A stretch of 64,000 bases of DNA from Paenibacillus sp. R14(2021) (GCF_019431355.1 NZ_CP080269.1:806001-870000); one strand, 5' to 3'; positions 35,087-43,261 are shown, counted from the first letter of the stretch. Program-made: numbers and translations. Notes: generated by a model not told the origin, from the letters alone.

Positions 35087-35134
35087 CATCTAGCCAGGAT
35101 CATATCTTACTGTTACCGGAGCAGTCGATCAATT
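35087..35134. repeat. Dispersed repeat B, copy 1
   Basis: ATCTAGCCAGGATCATATCT followed by TACTGTTACCGGAGCAGTCGATCA matches 38668-38710 with few changes. Here the hairpin arm that makes the other copy a terminator is lost. The rest of 35006-35414 holds no gene that I can support. Confidence 0.55.
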
Positions 35135-35414
35135 AAACAGAAGCCTGTCTTTTTCCTTGCCAAAAGTCAATAATCGCTGGGTTGGCGGCAGATGATAACG
35201 ACCGTTGCCGCTGTACGAGAAAATAATGATGTGGGTTCCCGACACGCAGGAAGGTTCCCTTCGGTAGGGAAGCATATGAGAAACGTTACCGGCGTCCGAC
35301 TTAGTGCCTTGCAGCATTGGAAAAGTTCTATTCCGAATAAGTAGACATTCTCCAGATATAGTTTTTAAATGTAAGACTTGCGGTTCAAACTCGCCGTGTT
35401 ATGAGAACATTCCC

Positions 35415-35466
35415 GAAGAAGGCCGAACCTTCCGCTTGGGAGATCCGGCCTTCTTCGACTGGCAGG
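35415..35466 (-). terminator. Hairpin downstream of the small membrane protein gene
   Basis: GAAGAAGGCCG and CGGCCTTCTTC form a perfect 11-bp stem 8 bp beyond the stop codon on the minus strand. The T-run is weak, so it may be an mRNA-stabilising or inefficient terminator stem. Confidence 0.6.
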
Positions 35467-35473
35467 CTGAAAT

Positions 35474-35644
35474 TTAACACCAGCCACGCTCGGGCCAGTC
35501 GCTCGCATAAATAATCGGTAGAAGAAAGGCGATGACGAAACTGCTGTAAACGAGCATTAATCGAGCATTTGAGGCCTGCGTTTTTAATTTCGCCCAAAAT
35601 CCTGTTTCCGAAAAAGGCTTCAGATCTTTTACGTCCTCGCTCAT
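35474..35644 (-). CDS. 56-residue single-span membrane protein
   Basis: Read on the minus strand from ATG 35644: MSEDVKDLKPFSETGFWAKL, then a basic segment KTQASNARL, one hydrophobic helix MLVYSSFVIAFLLPIIYA, and the tail SDWPERGWC. AAAGGATGGG lies about 10 bases before the start and a stem follows the stop. No family is recognised. Clean coding structure with a charged head, a single helix and a short outer tail argues for a real gene. It is the nearest intact gene downstream of the RIP gene, but 0.8 kb away and on the other strand. Confidence 0.6.
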   Translation of the reverse strand: MSEDVKDLKPFSETGFWAKLKTQASNARLMLVYSSFVIAFLLPIIYASDWPERGWC

Positions 35645-35931
35645 GTAATATTCCCATCCTTTAAATTAAATTGGTTTTACCGGTTCATTCAAAATAAACC
35701 AAAAAAAAGGACTTCACAAAAAATTATTTACTCCAACATATGTCATGATGAAACAGGTACTACAAGAGAGGATATGCCGGATGGCAATGGAGTAGTAGTT
35801 CCACCTGTGGAGAGACTCGCCTCTAACATTATTCATTCCATACAAACTGTGATAAAATTCACTTTGTCACCTTCCAACCGGTTAGGCGGATGCTGAACTC
35901 GAGCAAAAGAAATTATAAAGGGTGTGTCGAG

Positions 35932-36507
35932 ATGTCGAAACTCCAAGAAATTATTGGGATTTCCAGAAAAATCATTTATTATAAGGGCTACCAAGCCACG
36001 TCGATCAGCGATATTATGGACGAGGCTCACATCGGAAAAGGCCAGTTCTATCACTACTTTTCGTCCAAGCGCGACCTCGGCCTGGCCGTCGTCGATGATC
36101 TGGTCAAGGAATGGGACAGGGATGTATTCGAGGGCATTTTCGCAGCCGATCTTGATCCTATCGCGAAATTAAATAAAATGCTTGACAGGACGTTGACCAT
36201 CCATACGGTCGATAAAGGGAAATCGGGTTGTCCCGCGGGGAACCTCGCCATCGAGATGAGCGAACACGACGAGACGTTTCGGCTAAAAGTCCACTATATA
36301 TTCGACCGGTGGATTTCGTCGATCGAAGGCGCGCTGAGCGAGCTGAAAGCACAGGGGCATCTAACGTCGGACATCGATGCCAAACAGCATGCACGAGCCA
36401 TTGTATCTATGATTGAAGGCGCCATTTTATTAAAGAAGAGCCAAAAAGAAGTCAGCTTTCTCACGAACGCCATCGCGATCATTCGCTCGCAATATCGGCT
36501 TTCTTAA
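35932..36507 (+). CDS. TetR-family transcriptional regulator
   Basis: About 191 residues from ATG 35932, preceded by AAAGGGTG; the start at 35890 would add a poor extension. The helix-turn-helix is GYQATSISDIMDEAHIGKGQFYHYFSSKRDLG, and the ligand domain has the CPAGNLAIEMSEHD stretch of the QacR/LmrA-like subgroup that often controls oxidoreductases. The gap to the next gene contains two 18-bp palindromes that are its likely operators. It would repress the quinone oxidoreductase and MFS genes downstream. Confidence 0.9.
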   Translation: MSKLQEIIGISRKIIYYKGYQATSISDIMDEAHIGKGQFYHYFSSKRDLGLAVVDDLVKEWDRDVFEGIFAADLDPIAKLNKMLDRTLTIHTVDKGKSGCPAGNLAIEMSEHDETFRLKVHYIFDRWISSIEGALSELKAQGHLTSDIDAKQHARAIVSMIEGAILLKKSQKEVSFLTNAIAIIRSQYRLS

Positions 36508-36534
36508 GCCCGATTGCTTGGCGTTTTTTTTCTA

Positions 36535-36563
36535 TTGCACATGCGAAGGGATTTTGTTATGAT
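36535..36563 (+). promoter_or_regulatory. Promoter upstream of the quinone oxidoreductase gene
   Basis: TTGCAC (36535-36540), 17-bp spacer, TATGAT (36558-36563). The first TetR operator starts 7 bp after the -10. Confidence 0.65.
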
Positions 36564-36569
36564 CACTCT

Positions 36570-36656
36570 GTACCGAATGGTAGGTACAATAAAGAAAATT
36601 TTATAAGGGGGCAAGTCGATCATTTTTTTATCCATTGTGTACCAACTAGTAGGTAC
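36570..36656. promoter_or_regulatory. Two TetR-type operators
   Basis: GTACCGAATGGTAGGTAC (36570-36587) and GTACCAACTAGTAGGTAC (36639-36656): 5-bp outer arms GTACC/GGTAC and, in the second, an inner ACTAGT palindrome. The first covers the predicted transcription start. Confidence 0.7.
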
Positions 36657-36780
36657 TGAATTTTGTTTTTGGTAAGTGACGCGTATATGAATCCTAAGAG
36701 AGAAGGATACGCATGTCAGCGGATAGCTTATATCTAAAATACTAGACGGGCCGCTCGTTTAGAAGCAGGAAAGCATTTTT

Positions 36781-37326
36781 ATGCAAAACGCGGCATTTTT
36801 CAAAACACTAGTCATCGTTACCCACCCGAATATCGAATCGTCCGTCTGGAATAAAGCATGGGTGAACGAATTGAAAAAACATGATGAGATCACGATTCAT
36901 GAATTGTACAGAGAATATCCGGACGAGAACATTGACGTCCAGCGGGAGCAGCAGTTAGTTATAGCCCATGACCGGATTATTTTCCAATACCCGCTTTATT
37001 GGTACACCGCGCCGCCGCTGCTGAAAAAATGGTTCGAAAACGTGCTGCTGTACAACTGGGCATACGGTCCGGAAGGGACGAAGACAACAGGCAAAGAAAT
37101 CGGGGCCGCGTTCTCGTTTGGCGCGGCTAAGGATGCGTATCAACCGGCCGGTTCCAACCGCTTCACGCTGGAAGAAATTTTGGTTCCCTTCCGAGCGCTT
37201 GCCAACTATATCAGCGCCGTGTACCTGCCTCACTTTGCGTTCAACACGCTCGACGAAACACTCTTGGAGCAAAGCAGCGAAGATTATGTACGGCATATTA
37301 AGACGATTAAGCCGTTGGTTGTATGA
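36781..37326 (+). CDS. NAD(P)H:quinone oxidoreductase / flavodoxin-fold reductase (KefF/MdaB-like)
   Basis: A 181-residue FMN/FAD-binding flavodoxin-like protein. It has VTHPNIESSVWNKAWVNEL (phosphate-binding start), EYPDENIDVQREQQLV, IIFQYPLYWYTAPPLLKKWF and the end of the flavin site GAAFSFGAAKDAY. Such enzymes reduce quinones by two electrons using NAD(P)H, avoiding semiquinone formation. It lies after a TetR gene with two operators in between, and before an MFS exporter, so electrophile or quinone stress is the likely trigger. Confidence 0.9.
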   Translation: MQNAAFFKTLVIVTHPNIESSVWNKAWVNELKKHDEITIHELYREYPDENIDVQREQQLVIAHDRIIFQYPLYWYTAPPLLKKWFENVLLYNWAYGPEGTKTTGKEIGAAFSFGAAKDAYQPAGSNRFTLEEILVPFRALANYISAVYLPHFAFNTLDETLLEQSSEDYVRHIKTIKPLVV

Positions 37327-37450
37327 AACATCTTAATTTCCGAGGAAGAACTTGGATTAACAATGGCCGACGCCATTCGAATTGTTGATGTTCTCCCTTA
37401 AGCTCCGGATTCATATCATGCAAAAATATATAACAGGGAGATAATTGACA

Positions 37451-38632
37451 TTGGGTAATAAGAATAGGAATCCATGGCTTGCTATTATTGCAATTGCATT
37501 AGGTGCTTTCTCAATTTCGCTTGCTGAGTTTTTGCCAGTTGGTCTACTTTATGAAATTAGCCGAAGTTTTGATGTATCGGAGGGTACTGCCGGAATTACA
37601 GTGACATCCACTTCTATATTAGCTGCCATTGCGGGTCCGATTCTTACGATAGCTATCGGACGTCTGGATCGGCGGGTGGTGGTTCTCGGACTGTCGTTGC
37701 TGCTTATTGTTTCTAATGTACTTTCGATGCTTACAACCCATTTCTTTGTGCTAGTCATTGCACGAATCATCCTTGGATTAAGTGTTGGGGGATTCTGGGC
37801 TGTGGCTATGACTGCTCAAGCAAAGTTAGTTCCGCAAGAGAAGATAGCAAAAGCAACTTCGATTGTCCTCGGAGGATTTGGAATTGGCACGGTCATAAGT
37901 GTTCCATTAGCGTCTTTTATGGCCGCACATTTTGATTTGAGAATCGTTTTCATGGTAGGATGCATACTTGCGATTGCTGTTTTTATCATCCAACTCCTAC
38001 TGCTTCCGAGAATTCCGATGGAACAGGGGGTTCGTGGAAAAGATTTCTTGGCGCTGTTGAAAATGAAGAAAGTAATATCGGTCTTTGTTATTGCGATTCT
38101 CGTTGTGGGTGGTCAATTTGCAGCCTACACGTATATAACACCCTTTTTCCAGCAAGTGACTGGAATGGGCCCGAATCTGCTCAGTGCGATCCTGCTCGTC
38201 TACGGTATTGTTTCTTTCCTAAGCAATTTTGCTGCTGGTTTCATAGCCGGACGCAGCCTTAAGGGATTGTTAGTGTTAACCGTAGTTATTTTCCTTATTT
38301 CATTACTGGGCCTTTCACTGTTTGGACATAACGTTGTCATTTCAATCATGGCTTTCATTATTTGGGCGATCGCCTGGGGAATGGCTCCCTTGGGCCTGCA
38401 GCTATTGGTTTTTTCAAGTGCTCGGAACGCTATAGATGCCTTGAGTCCGGTCTATGTAGGTGTTTATCAGTTGTCTGTCAGCTTGGGAGCTTTAATTGGC
38501 GGTTTGGCAGTCGATACGACCAATGTAAGCAGCGCGATGTGGCTGGGAGCGTTCTCGTTCGCTTTGGTTCTCATCCTTCTTACGGTTACCTCGACAGTCA
38601 ATAACCGTTCTCTTGTCAGTCAAACAGAATAA
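37451..38632 (+). CDS. MFS transporter (YdhP/arabinose-efflux type)
   Basis: About 393 residues with 12 hydrophobic segments and the loop motif AIGRLDRRVV, with GLSVGGFWAVAMTAQAKLVP in helix 4-5 as in drug-efflux carriers. TTG 37451 is 10 bases after GGGAG; TTG 37445 is too close. It follows the quinone oxidoreductase gene by 125 bp and may share its control by the TetR protein. A hairpin made from repeat B ends the unit. Confidence 0.88.
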   Translation: MGNKNRNPWLAIIAIALGAFSISLAEFLPVGLLYEISRSFDVSEGTAGITVTSTSILAAIAGPILTIAIGRLDRRVVVLGLSLLLIVSNVLSMLTTHFFVLVIARIILGLSVGGFWAVAMTAQAKLVPQEKIAKATSIVLGGFGIGTVISVPLASFMAAHFDLRIVFMVGCILAIAVFIIQLLLLPRIPMEQGVRGKDFLALLKMKKVISVFVIAILVVGGQFAAYTYITPFFQQVTGMGPNLLSAILLVYGIVSFLSNFAAGFIAGRSLKGLLVLTVVIFLISLLGLSLFGHNVVISIMAFIIWAIAWGMAPLGLQLLVFSSARNAIDALSPVYVGVYQLSVSLGALIGGLAVDTTNVSSAMWLGAFSFALVLILLTVTSTVNNRSLVSQTE

Positions 38633-38665
38633 CGGACCCATATCCCGAGATCTCTTCAAGTAAAC

Positions 38666-38727
38666 TTATCTAGCAGGAACATATCTTACTGATTCCGGAG
38701 CAGCCGATCATCAATCGGCTGCTTTTG
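38666..38727 (+). terminator. Terminator within dispersed repeat B, copy 2
   Basis: TATCTAGCAGGAACATATCT begins the repeat B sequence shared with 35087-35134. Its end forms GCAGCCGAT (38700-38708) against ATCGGCTGC (38714-38722) followed by TTTTGTC, a good intrinsic terminator for the MFS gene. The remaining 200 bp to the VanW-type gene show no supported gene. Confidence 0.75.
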
Positions 38728-38923
38728 TCATTGAAGCATAGTTTTACGAATCGCGGGCATAATACCCCTAAAAATTGCGCTAGTAAAGGAAAGAAGATAG
38801 CATGGTAGGTCACGGCATGGCGATTATGCCTGGTCGGTAGCACATTTAGAGTGGTTGAAGCAGGAGACCGCCGCAGAACTTCCTAATGCAGCCTTGAACA
38901 ATTGATGAAGTGGAGAACGCCTT

Positions 38924-39862
38924 ATGAAATCTATGAAATGGTTATGGATAACAAGCCTTATTCGGCTGCTTCAGCCGGACATCGGCAATGAGCAGCCAGA
39001 CGAACATTTATTCGTGGCGCTTCGCGGGCAGAACGCTGTCGTGATTCAACGTACCGATTATGCGTCACCAGGATTCACCATGGTGGATTTGGACAAGTTC
39101 GATCGGCTTGTCGAGCAGTTGGAGCAGCGGAGCTATGAAGCTCCTCACAATGCGATCATCGGCAATGATGGGAGAATCGTTGCCGAAGAGCTCGGCTACC
39201 GACTCAACGAGCGGCTGTTTACCGAGAAGTTCTACGCGTACTTCTACGGGACGGGCTCATCTGCGATTGATGCACCGCTTGCTCCCGTCTATCCGCGGGT
39301 GGATCGCGAGCTGCTGGCGGAGATCAAGGAGAAGCCTCTTGGTCAGTACGTCACGTATTACAACAGCCGCAATAAGAACCGTTCGCATAATATACGGCTG
39401 GCGGCGCAGGCGATTAACAATACGGTCATTTTCCCCGGGGAGACATTCTCGTTCAACAAGATCGTCGGCAAGCGCACGAAAGAAAAAGGCTATTTGGAGG
39501 CGCCCATCATCGTTAGAGGCGAATTATCTGAAGGCATCGGCGGCGGGATTTGCCAGGTTTCATCCACGCTGTTCAATGCGAGCGACCGTGCGGGACTGCA
39601 GATCGTGAAGCGTTACTCGCACAGCCGGAGCGTGCCGTACGTGCGGCCGGGCCGCGACGCGACGGTCAGCTGGAACGGTCCTGACTTCGCCTTCCAGAAC
39701 AAGTACAATCAACCGATCCTTATCCGTGCGCTGGCGGTGCCCGGCAAATTGTACGTGTCCATCTATTCCTCAGATGTCATCGAATACAAACCGCGCAATG
39801 TGCCTGGCATGACGCTCGGTGAACTGCCAGAGGAAGTGCCTGCATCGGCAGAGAATGGCTAA
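38924..39862 (+). CDS. VanW-family protein
   Basis: 312 residues with the VanW domain in the C-terminal half: NIRLAAQAINNTVIFPGETF, SFNKIVGKRTKEKGYLEAP, the hallmark GGGICQVSSTLFNAS, and HSRSVPYVRPGRDATVSW. VanW occurs in some vancomycin-resistance clusters and widely in Firmicutes as a probable cell-wall-associated protein of unknown reaction. The N-terminus is not a clear signal peptide. Nothing else of a van cluster is present (the VanZ-like gene lies 13 kb away), so resistance should not be inferred. Confidence 0.88.
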   Translation: MKSMKWLWITSLIRLLQPDIGNEQPDEHLFVALRGQNAVVIQRTDYASPGFTMVDLDKFDRLVEQLEQRSYEAPHNAIIGNDGRIVAEELGYRLNERLFTEKFYAYFYGTGSSAIDAPLAPVYPRVDRELLAEIKEKPLGQYVTYYNSRNKNRSHNIRLAAQAINNTVIFPGETFSFNKIVGKRTKEKGYLEAPIIVRGELSEGIGGGICQVSSTLFNASDRAGLQIVKRYSHSRSVPYVRPGRDATVSWNGPDFAFQNKYNQPILIRALAVPGKLYVSIYSSDVIEYKPRNVPGMTLGELPEEVPASAENG

Positions 39863-39863
39863 T

Positions 39864-39881
39864 GGCTCCCATAATGGAGCC
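39864..39881 (+). terminator. Short hairpin after the VanW-type gene
   Basis: GGCTCC-CATAAT-GGAGCC just beyond the stop; the following GATTAAAATC gives only a weak T-run on the plus strand. Confidence 0.4.
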
Positions 39882-40049
39882 GATTAAAATCAAAGGTGGA
39901 ACTGACCAGAAGCGGTCGGCTGCCTTCGTTCATCTAACGGGCAGAAGAATGTGGCGGAATAGCTGTTTATTATCGCTCTCTATTTTGCCAGAGTAACACA
40001 TCCGCTTCACCTACAATATGATGAGTCTAGAAACTAAAGAGGTGAGCCA

Positions 40050-40496
40050 ATGGCAGTTGTAAAAGCTAGGAAACAGGATATTGATATGTTGGCAAGGTTG
40101 CTTCGAGCTGAAGCTGAGACCGAAGGTGAAATGGGCATGCTCCTTGTTGGAAATGTTGGCATTAACCGAATAAGAGCGAATTGCTCCGATTTTAAAGGAA
40201 TTCGGACAATTCCCCAAATGATCAACCAAGCGCATGCATTCGAAGCGTTACATTATCCATTGTACTACCAAAACGCAAGAGATAGGGAACGTCGTCTGGC
40301 GCAACGGGCCGTGAATGGAGAGCGGAACTGGCCAGCCAAATTCTCCTTATGGTATTTCCGTCCAGGATCGTTCGAAAATCCCGGACCATGTCCGCCGACT
40401 TGGTATGATCAGCCGTTAGTAGGACGATGGAAGAAGCACTGTTTTTATGAACCGACGGGGCAAGAATGTGAAAATGTATATAATACGTTTGGGTGA
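40050..40496 (+). CDS. cwlJ: Spore cortex-lytic cell-wall hydrolase CwlJ
   Basis: 148 residues covering the full Hydrolase_2 domain of CwlJ/SleB. The start MAVVKARKQDIDMLARLLRA, the glutamate-rich AEAETEGEMGMLLVGNVG with the catalytic Glu, NRIRANCSDFKGIRTIPQM, and the ending KKHCFYEPTGQECENVYNTF are characteristic of CwlJ. Like CwlJ and unlike SleB it has no signal peptide or binding domain. In Bacillus it sits in the spore coat with GerQ and degrades muramic-lactam cortex on germination, notably with Ca-dipicolinate. GAGGTGAG precedes ATG 40050. This gene marks the organism as a spore former. Confidence 0.94.
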   Translation: MAVVKARKQDIDMLARLLRAEAETEGEMGMLLVGNVGINRIRANCSDFKGIRTIPQMINQAHAFEALHYPLYYQNARDRERRLAQRAVNGERNWPAKFSLWYFRPGSFENPGPCPPTWYDQPLVGRWKKHCFYEPTGQECENVYNTFG

Positions 40497-40640
40497 CAAC
40501 AAGTTTATGTCATTAATGGCCGCGTAAAACGCGGCTTTTTTCGTTATGGGATAAAGTTCTTGTCAAAAACTAAGGGACAAGAACTTGATTCATATTTCCG
40601 ATTATGACATGAGCTCCATCACACTCCCGACAATAGGCAG
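40494..40640. repeat. Dispersed palindromic repeat A, copy 4
   Basis: It begins on the cwlJ stop codon (GGTGACAACAAG). GCCGCGTAAAACGCGGC plus T6 follows, a good terminator stem for cwlJ, then AAAGTTCTTGTC and its inverted partner GGGACAAGAACTT, then ATGACATGAGCTCC..CACTCCCGAC parallel to copy 1. Confidence 0.7.
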
Positions 40641-41010
40641 GGAAGAACGCATCCAGCAGCTTTCCTTGATCGAATACTGAAAAAGAAAAAGCCTAAGCTG
40701 AACAATTCAAGACCATTCTCGCTGGCAGCTTCGATAGATAGACTTTTCTGCAATTAGGGGAAGTACCAGCGTTGCTGATACCACCCATAAATATAAAAAA
40801 TATGTGATGCAAAAGGTAACGGGTCCTCTTTGTCGGGAAAAACTTTGCAGCTTCAGGAAAATGTCCAGAAGCTGCTTTTTTTATGGATTCTGCCTGCTTC
40901 ATCCGACAATCGGCGGGGGTCGAGACTGACCAGGACAGGAACAATTTCAGTACTTCGGCATCCTGCGGACCGGAGAGCTGCGGCAACTGCTCGAAGAGGT
41001 AATTCAATTA
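40641..41010. other. Intergenic stretch with a terminator and a possible gene tail
   Basis: 40847-40875 forms GCAGCTTC..GAAGCTGC followed by TTTTTTT, a clear intrinsic terminator. After it, 40942-41022 keeps an open frame reading QFQYFGILRTGELRQLLEEV to a stop at the TGA near 41022, without a start codon; it looks like the end of a lost gene. No family is recognised. Confidence 0.45.
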
Positions 41011-41580
41011 CTAATCGCTTGATGGACCGCTCGCTCGATTCATTAAGATCGCGCTGGCGATAATACTGAAGAGATACTCAGCTCGTGGCGCGGACGAGGG
41101 CTGGTCACCGAGCCACGCGAGAGCAGCAACTAGCGAGAACAAGTCGTCACCATTCATGTCGGCACGCGCTAGACCCTCGGCCTGAGTGCGAGTGAGAAGC
41201 CGCGTGCCTGCCGTTCGCAACGTGACACACGAAGCATGGAGTGCGGACTCCGTGTCCTCGATGGCTGCAATCATAGCTGCCACAACACCTTGATACTTAC
41301 CCGTGAATGTAACGACTTCGCGCAGCCACGACACAAGTGCATCATCGGGTGAACTCGCAGTTTCGAGCTCACGTGCCTTTGCCGTCAGCTCGTCGAAGCC
41401 TGCGCGGAGCAATGCATCAAGCAGCGCCTCTCTGGTCGGGAAATGACGATACAATGTGCCGAGCCCGACGTCAGCTCTTCGAGCGATATCGCGCAGCGAT
41501 GCATCGGCGCCGTGCTGGGCTACAACTACGTTCGCGACTGCCAGTATGTGCTCATAGTTTTTCTTCGCATCGGCTCGCAT
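41011..41580 (-). CDS. TetR/AcrR-family transcriptional regulator
   Basis: 189 residues. The helix-turn-helix DASLRDIARRADVGLGTLYRHFPTREALLDAL is canonical; the ligand domain ends with LFSIIASAILMNRAS. AAGGAGGT precedes its ATG. The divergent DNA holds two GGAGC-N2/3-GCTC palindromes, one inside a sigma-A promoter that points to a broken quinone-oxidoreductase gene. The regulator has therefore outlived its likely target. Confidence 0.92.
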   Translation of the reverse strand: MRADAKKNYEHILAVANVVVAQHGADASLRDIARRADVGLGTLYRHFPTREALLDALLRAGFDELTAKARELETASSPDDALVSWLREVVTFTGKYQGVVAAMIAAIEDTESALHASCVTLRTAGTRLLTRTQAEGLARADMNGDDLFSLVAALAWLGDQPSSAPRAEYLFSIIASAILMNRASGPSSD

Positions 41581-41591
41581 ATGCTACCTCC

Positions 41592-41670
41592 TTGACAATT
41601 GGAGCGGTGCTCCGTATAATCATGAACGGAACAGTGATCCGGTTATATTCGGTTATGTGGAGCACTGCTC
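41592..41670 (+). promoter_or_regulatory. Sigma-A promoter with two TetR-type operators
   Basis: TTGACA (41592-41597), 17-bp spacer, TATAAT (41615-41620). The spacer contains GGAGCGGTGCTCC (41601-41613); a second site GGAGCACTGCTC is at 41659-41670. Both fit a TetR/AcrR dyad and flank the divergent TetR gene. Confidence 0.7.
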
Positions 41671-41709
41671 TGGTAAGTATAACTCATCTGCATGAAAGGA
41701 GAAAGCAAG

Positions 41710-41848
41710 ATGCCTTCAGATACAATAAAGGCGATTCGTTTGTACGAATTCGGCAGCTCTGAGGTACTGCGTTCGAAGGGGCGCCCCTTCCCGAGTTGAA
41801 GCCAGGTGAGGTGCTTGTCCGCGTTCATACCGAGATAGAAACCGGATG
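41710..41848 (+). pseudogene. 5' fragment of an NADPH:quinone oxidoreductase / zinc-type alcohol dehydrogenase
   Basis: ATG 41710 reads IKAIRLYEFGSSEVLR, the usual start of quinone oxidoreductases. A one-base frame change follows, and the neighbouring frame continues APLPELKPGEVLVRVHTEIE before a TGA at 41846. The remaining 270 or so residues are absent; a DinB-like pseudogene begins 58 bp later. Frameshift plus deletion is the simplest reading. Confidence 0.8.
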
Positions 41849-41905
41849 AATCGGTGCACAGTTATGGCGGCACACTAAACGATAAACAATCAAGGAGCGA
41901 TACAA

Positions 41906-42382
41906 ATGAAAACAACGATTTTCGAAGAATTGGGCGTTATTAGAGCACAAACGCTGCTAGCAACGGAAGGCCTGACTGAGGAACTCGCGGATCGTATTCC
42001 CGCTGGTTGCCGCAATAATATCCATTGGCAACTTGGTCATATCTATTTCGTTACGGAGTACATGACGCTGTCGTAACTGAATCTTCCGATGAATCTGCCG
42101 GAAGGGTTTATTGAACGGTTCGGATCAGGTAAGGGGCCGTTGGATTACTCTGCATCGCTTCCTAACGCGACATTGCAAGAATTGAAAACCCTGCTGACGG
42201 AACAACTGGACAGAATCCGCAAGCAGTATCCGATAGACCGCTTGAACGATAGTGTCAATGCGATTAAAACGTCCACGGGACTTTCTCTGGTAACTCCTGA
42301 GCAATCGCTGCGTTACAACATGTACCATGAAGGATTGCACGCCGGAATCCTCTCCACCTATAAAAGAATATTGTCCCAATAA
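41906..42382 (+). pseudogene. DinB-family protein gene with an in-frame stop
   Basis: ATG 41906 with AAGGAG upstream reads MKTTIFEELGVIRAQTLLAT and on to NNIHWQLGHIYFVTEYMTLS, then TAA at codon 57 (42074). The same frame then resumes LNLPMNLPEGFIERFGSG and ends LRYNMYHEGLHAGIL..YKRILSQ. The whole is a DinB/YfiT-like four-helix protein with conserved His residues (IHWQLGH, HEGLH) interrupted by one nonsense codon. A second, more damaged copy lies at 48377-48711. Confidence 0.82.
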
Positions 42383-42416
42383 CCTTTCGTTCTGAAGTAC
42401 AATCGCTTTTTCTTAT

Positions 42417-42440
42417 GCCGCATGGCTGACAGGCGAGAGA
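42417..42440 (+). pseudogene. Short-chain dehydrogenase 3'-end scar
   Basis: GCCGCATGGCTGACAGGCGA continuing GAGAA reads AAWLTGER, nearly identical in DNA to the end of the intact SDR gene that follows (43173 onward). It lies just upstream of that gene's ribosome site, with no dehydrogenase before it. Confidence 0.6.
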
Positions 42441-42476
42441 AACAACGCTTTTAAATTTGAGAGGAGAATATAAAAC

Positions 42477-43223
42477 ATGGCAAATCTAACAGCTAAAGTG
42501 GCAATAGTAACGGGCGCATCGAAGGGAATCGGTGCCGGCATCGCGAAGGGATTGGCAGAGGCCGGTGCGGCCGTCGTCGTCAATTATTCCTCCAGCAGGC
42601 AAGGGGCGGACCTTGTCGTAGCCGAAATTACCAAAGGAGGAGGCCGAGCAATCGCGGTTCAGGGCGATATGTCCAAAGCGGCGGACGTCGAGCGGCTGTT
42701 CGAGGAGACGAAAAATGCTCTTGGTACGCCGAATATCCTGGTCAACAATGCAGGCATCTTCGAATTCCAGCCAGTAGAGGACGTGACGGAGGAGTTGTTC
42801 CATCGCCACTACAACATTAACGTGCTTGGGCCAATTCTGACCGCGCAGCAAGCGTTGAAACATTTCCCTGCGGAAGGCGGAAGCATTATCAATATCGGAA
42901 CGATCGCAAGCAAGAACCCGGTTCCGACTACCATGCTTTACGCTTCGAGCAAAGGTGCGGTGGATACGATGACGATGGCACTCGCAAAGGAGCTCGGTCC
43001 ACGTAACATCCGGGTAAATACCGTTGCTCCGGGCTTTACAGATACGGAAGGCAATGCCGGTTTCGTCGCCAGCGAGGCCGGAAGGGCTCTTGCTGCGGCT
43101 ACGCCGCTGGGCGGCCGGTTCGGGAAACCGGAAGATATAACCCCGACAGTGGTCTTCCTCGCCTCAGATGACGCCGCATGGCTGACGGGTGAGAGAATCA
43201 ACGCATCCGGCGGCGTGCATTAA
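42477..43223 (+). CDS. Short-chain dehydrogenase/reductase (3-oxoacyl-ACP reductase / glucose dehydrogenase-like)
   Basis: 248 residues, classical SDR. Cofactor motif TGASKGIGAGIA; NNAG in NILVNNAGIFEF; catalytic Ser in NIGTIASKNP and the YxxxK as YASSKGAVD; conserved ending WLTGERINASGG. The residue after the second beta strand (NYSSSRQG) suits NADPH. GAGAGGAG precedes ATG 42477. The substrate is not predictable. Confidence 0.92.
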   Translation: MANLTAKVAIVTGASKGIGAGIAKGLAEAGAAVVVNYSSSRQGADLVVAEITKGGGRAIAVQGDMSKAADVERLFEETKNALGTPNILVNNAGIFEFQPVEDVTEELFHRHYNINVLGPILTAQQALKHFPAEGGSIINIGTIASKNPVPTTMLYASSKGAVDTMTMALAKELGPRNIRVNTVAPGFTDTEGNAGFVASEAGRALAAATPLGGRFGKPEDITPTVVFLASDDAAWLTGERINASGGVH

Positions 43224-43261
43224 GCAGGGAAAAGGCGAGCATTGACAACAATGAGGGGAAG

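Noticed and set aside
35129..35317. 62-codon minus-strand ORF in the gap after the toxin gene
   Set aside because: No RBS, no hydrophobic or domain pattern, and part overlaps dispersed repeat B.
34667..35473. A B-subunit or immunity gene partnering the ribosome-inactivating protein
   Set aside because: No frame with RBS, signal peptide or lectin/pentamer-like pattern is present directly downstream; only repeats and a terminator are seen.
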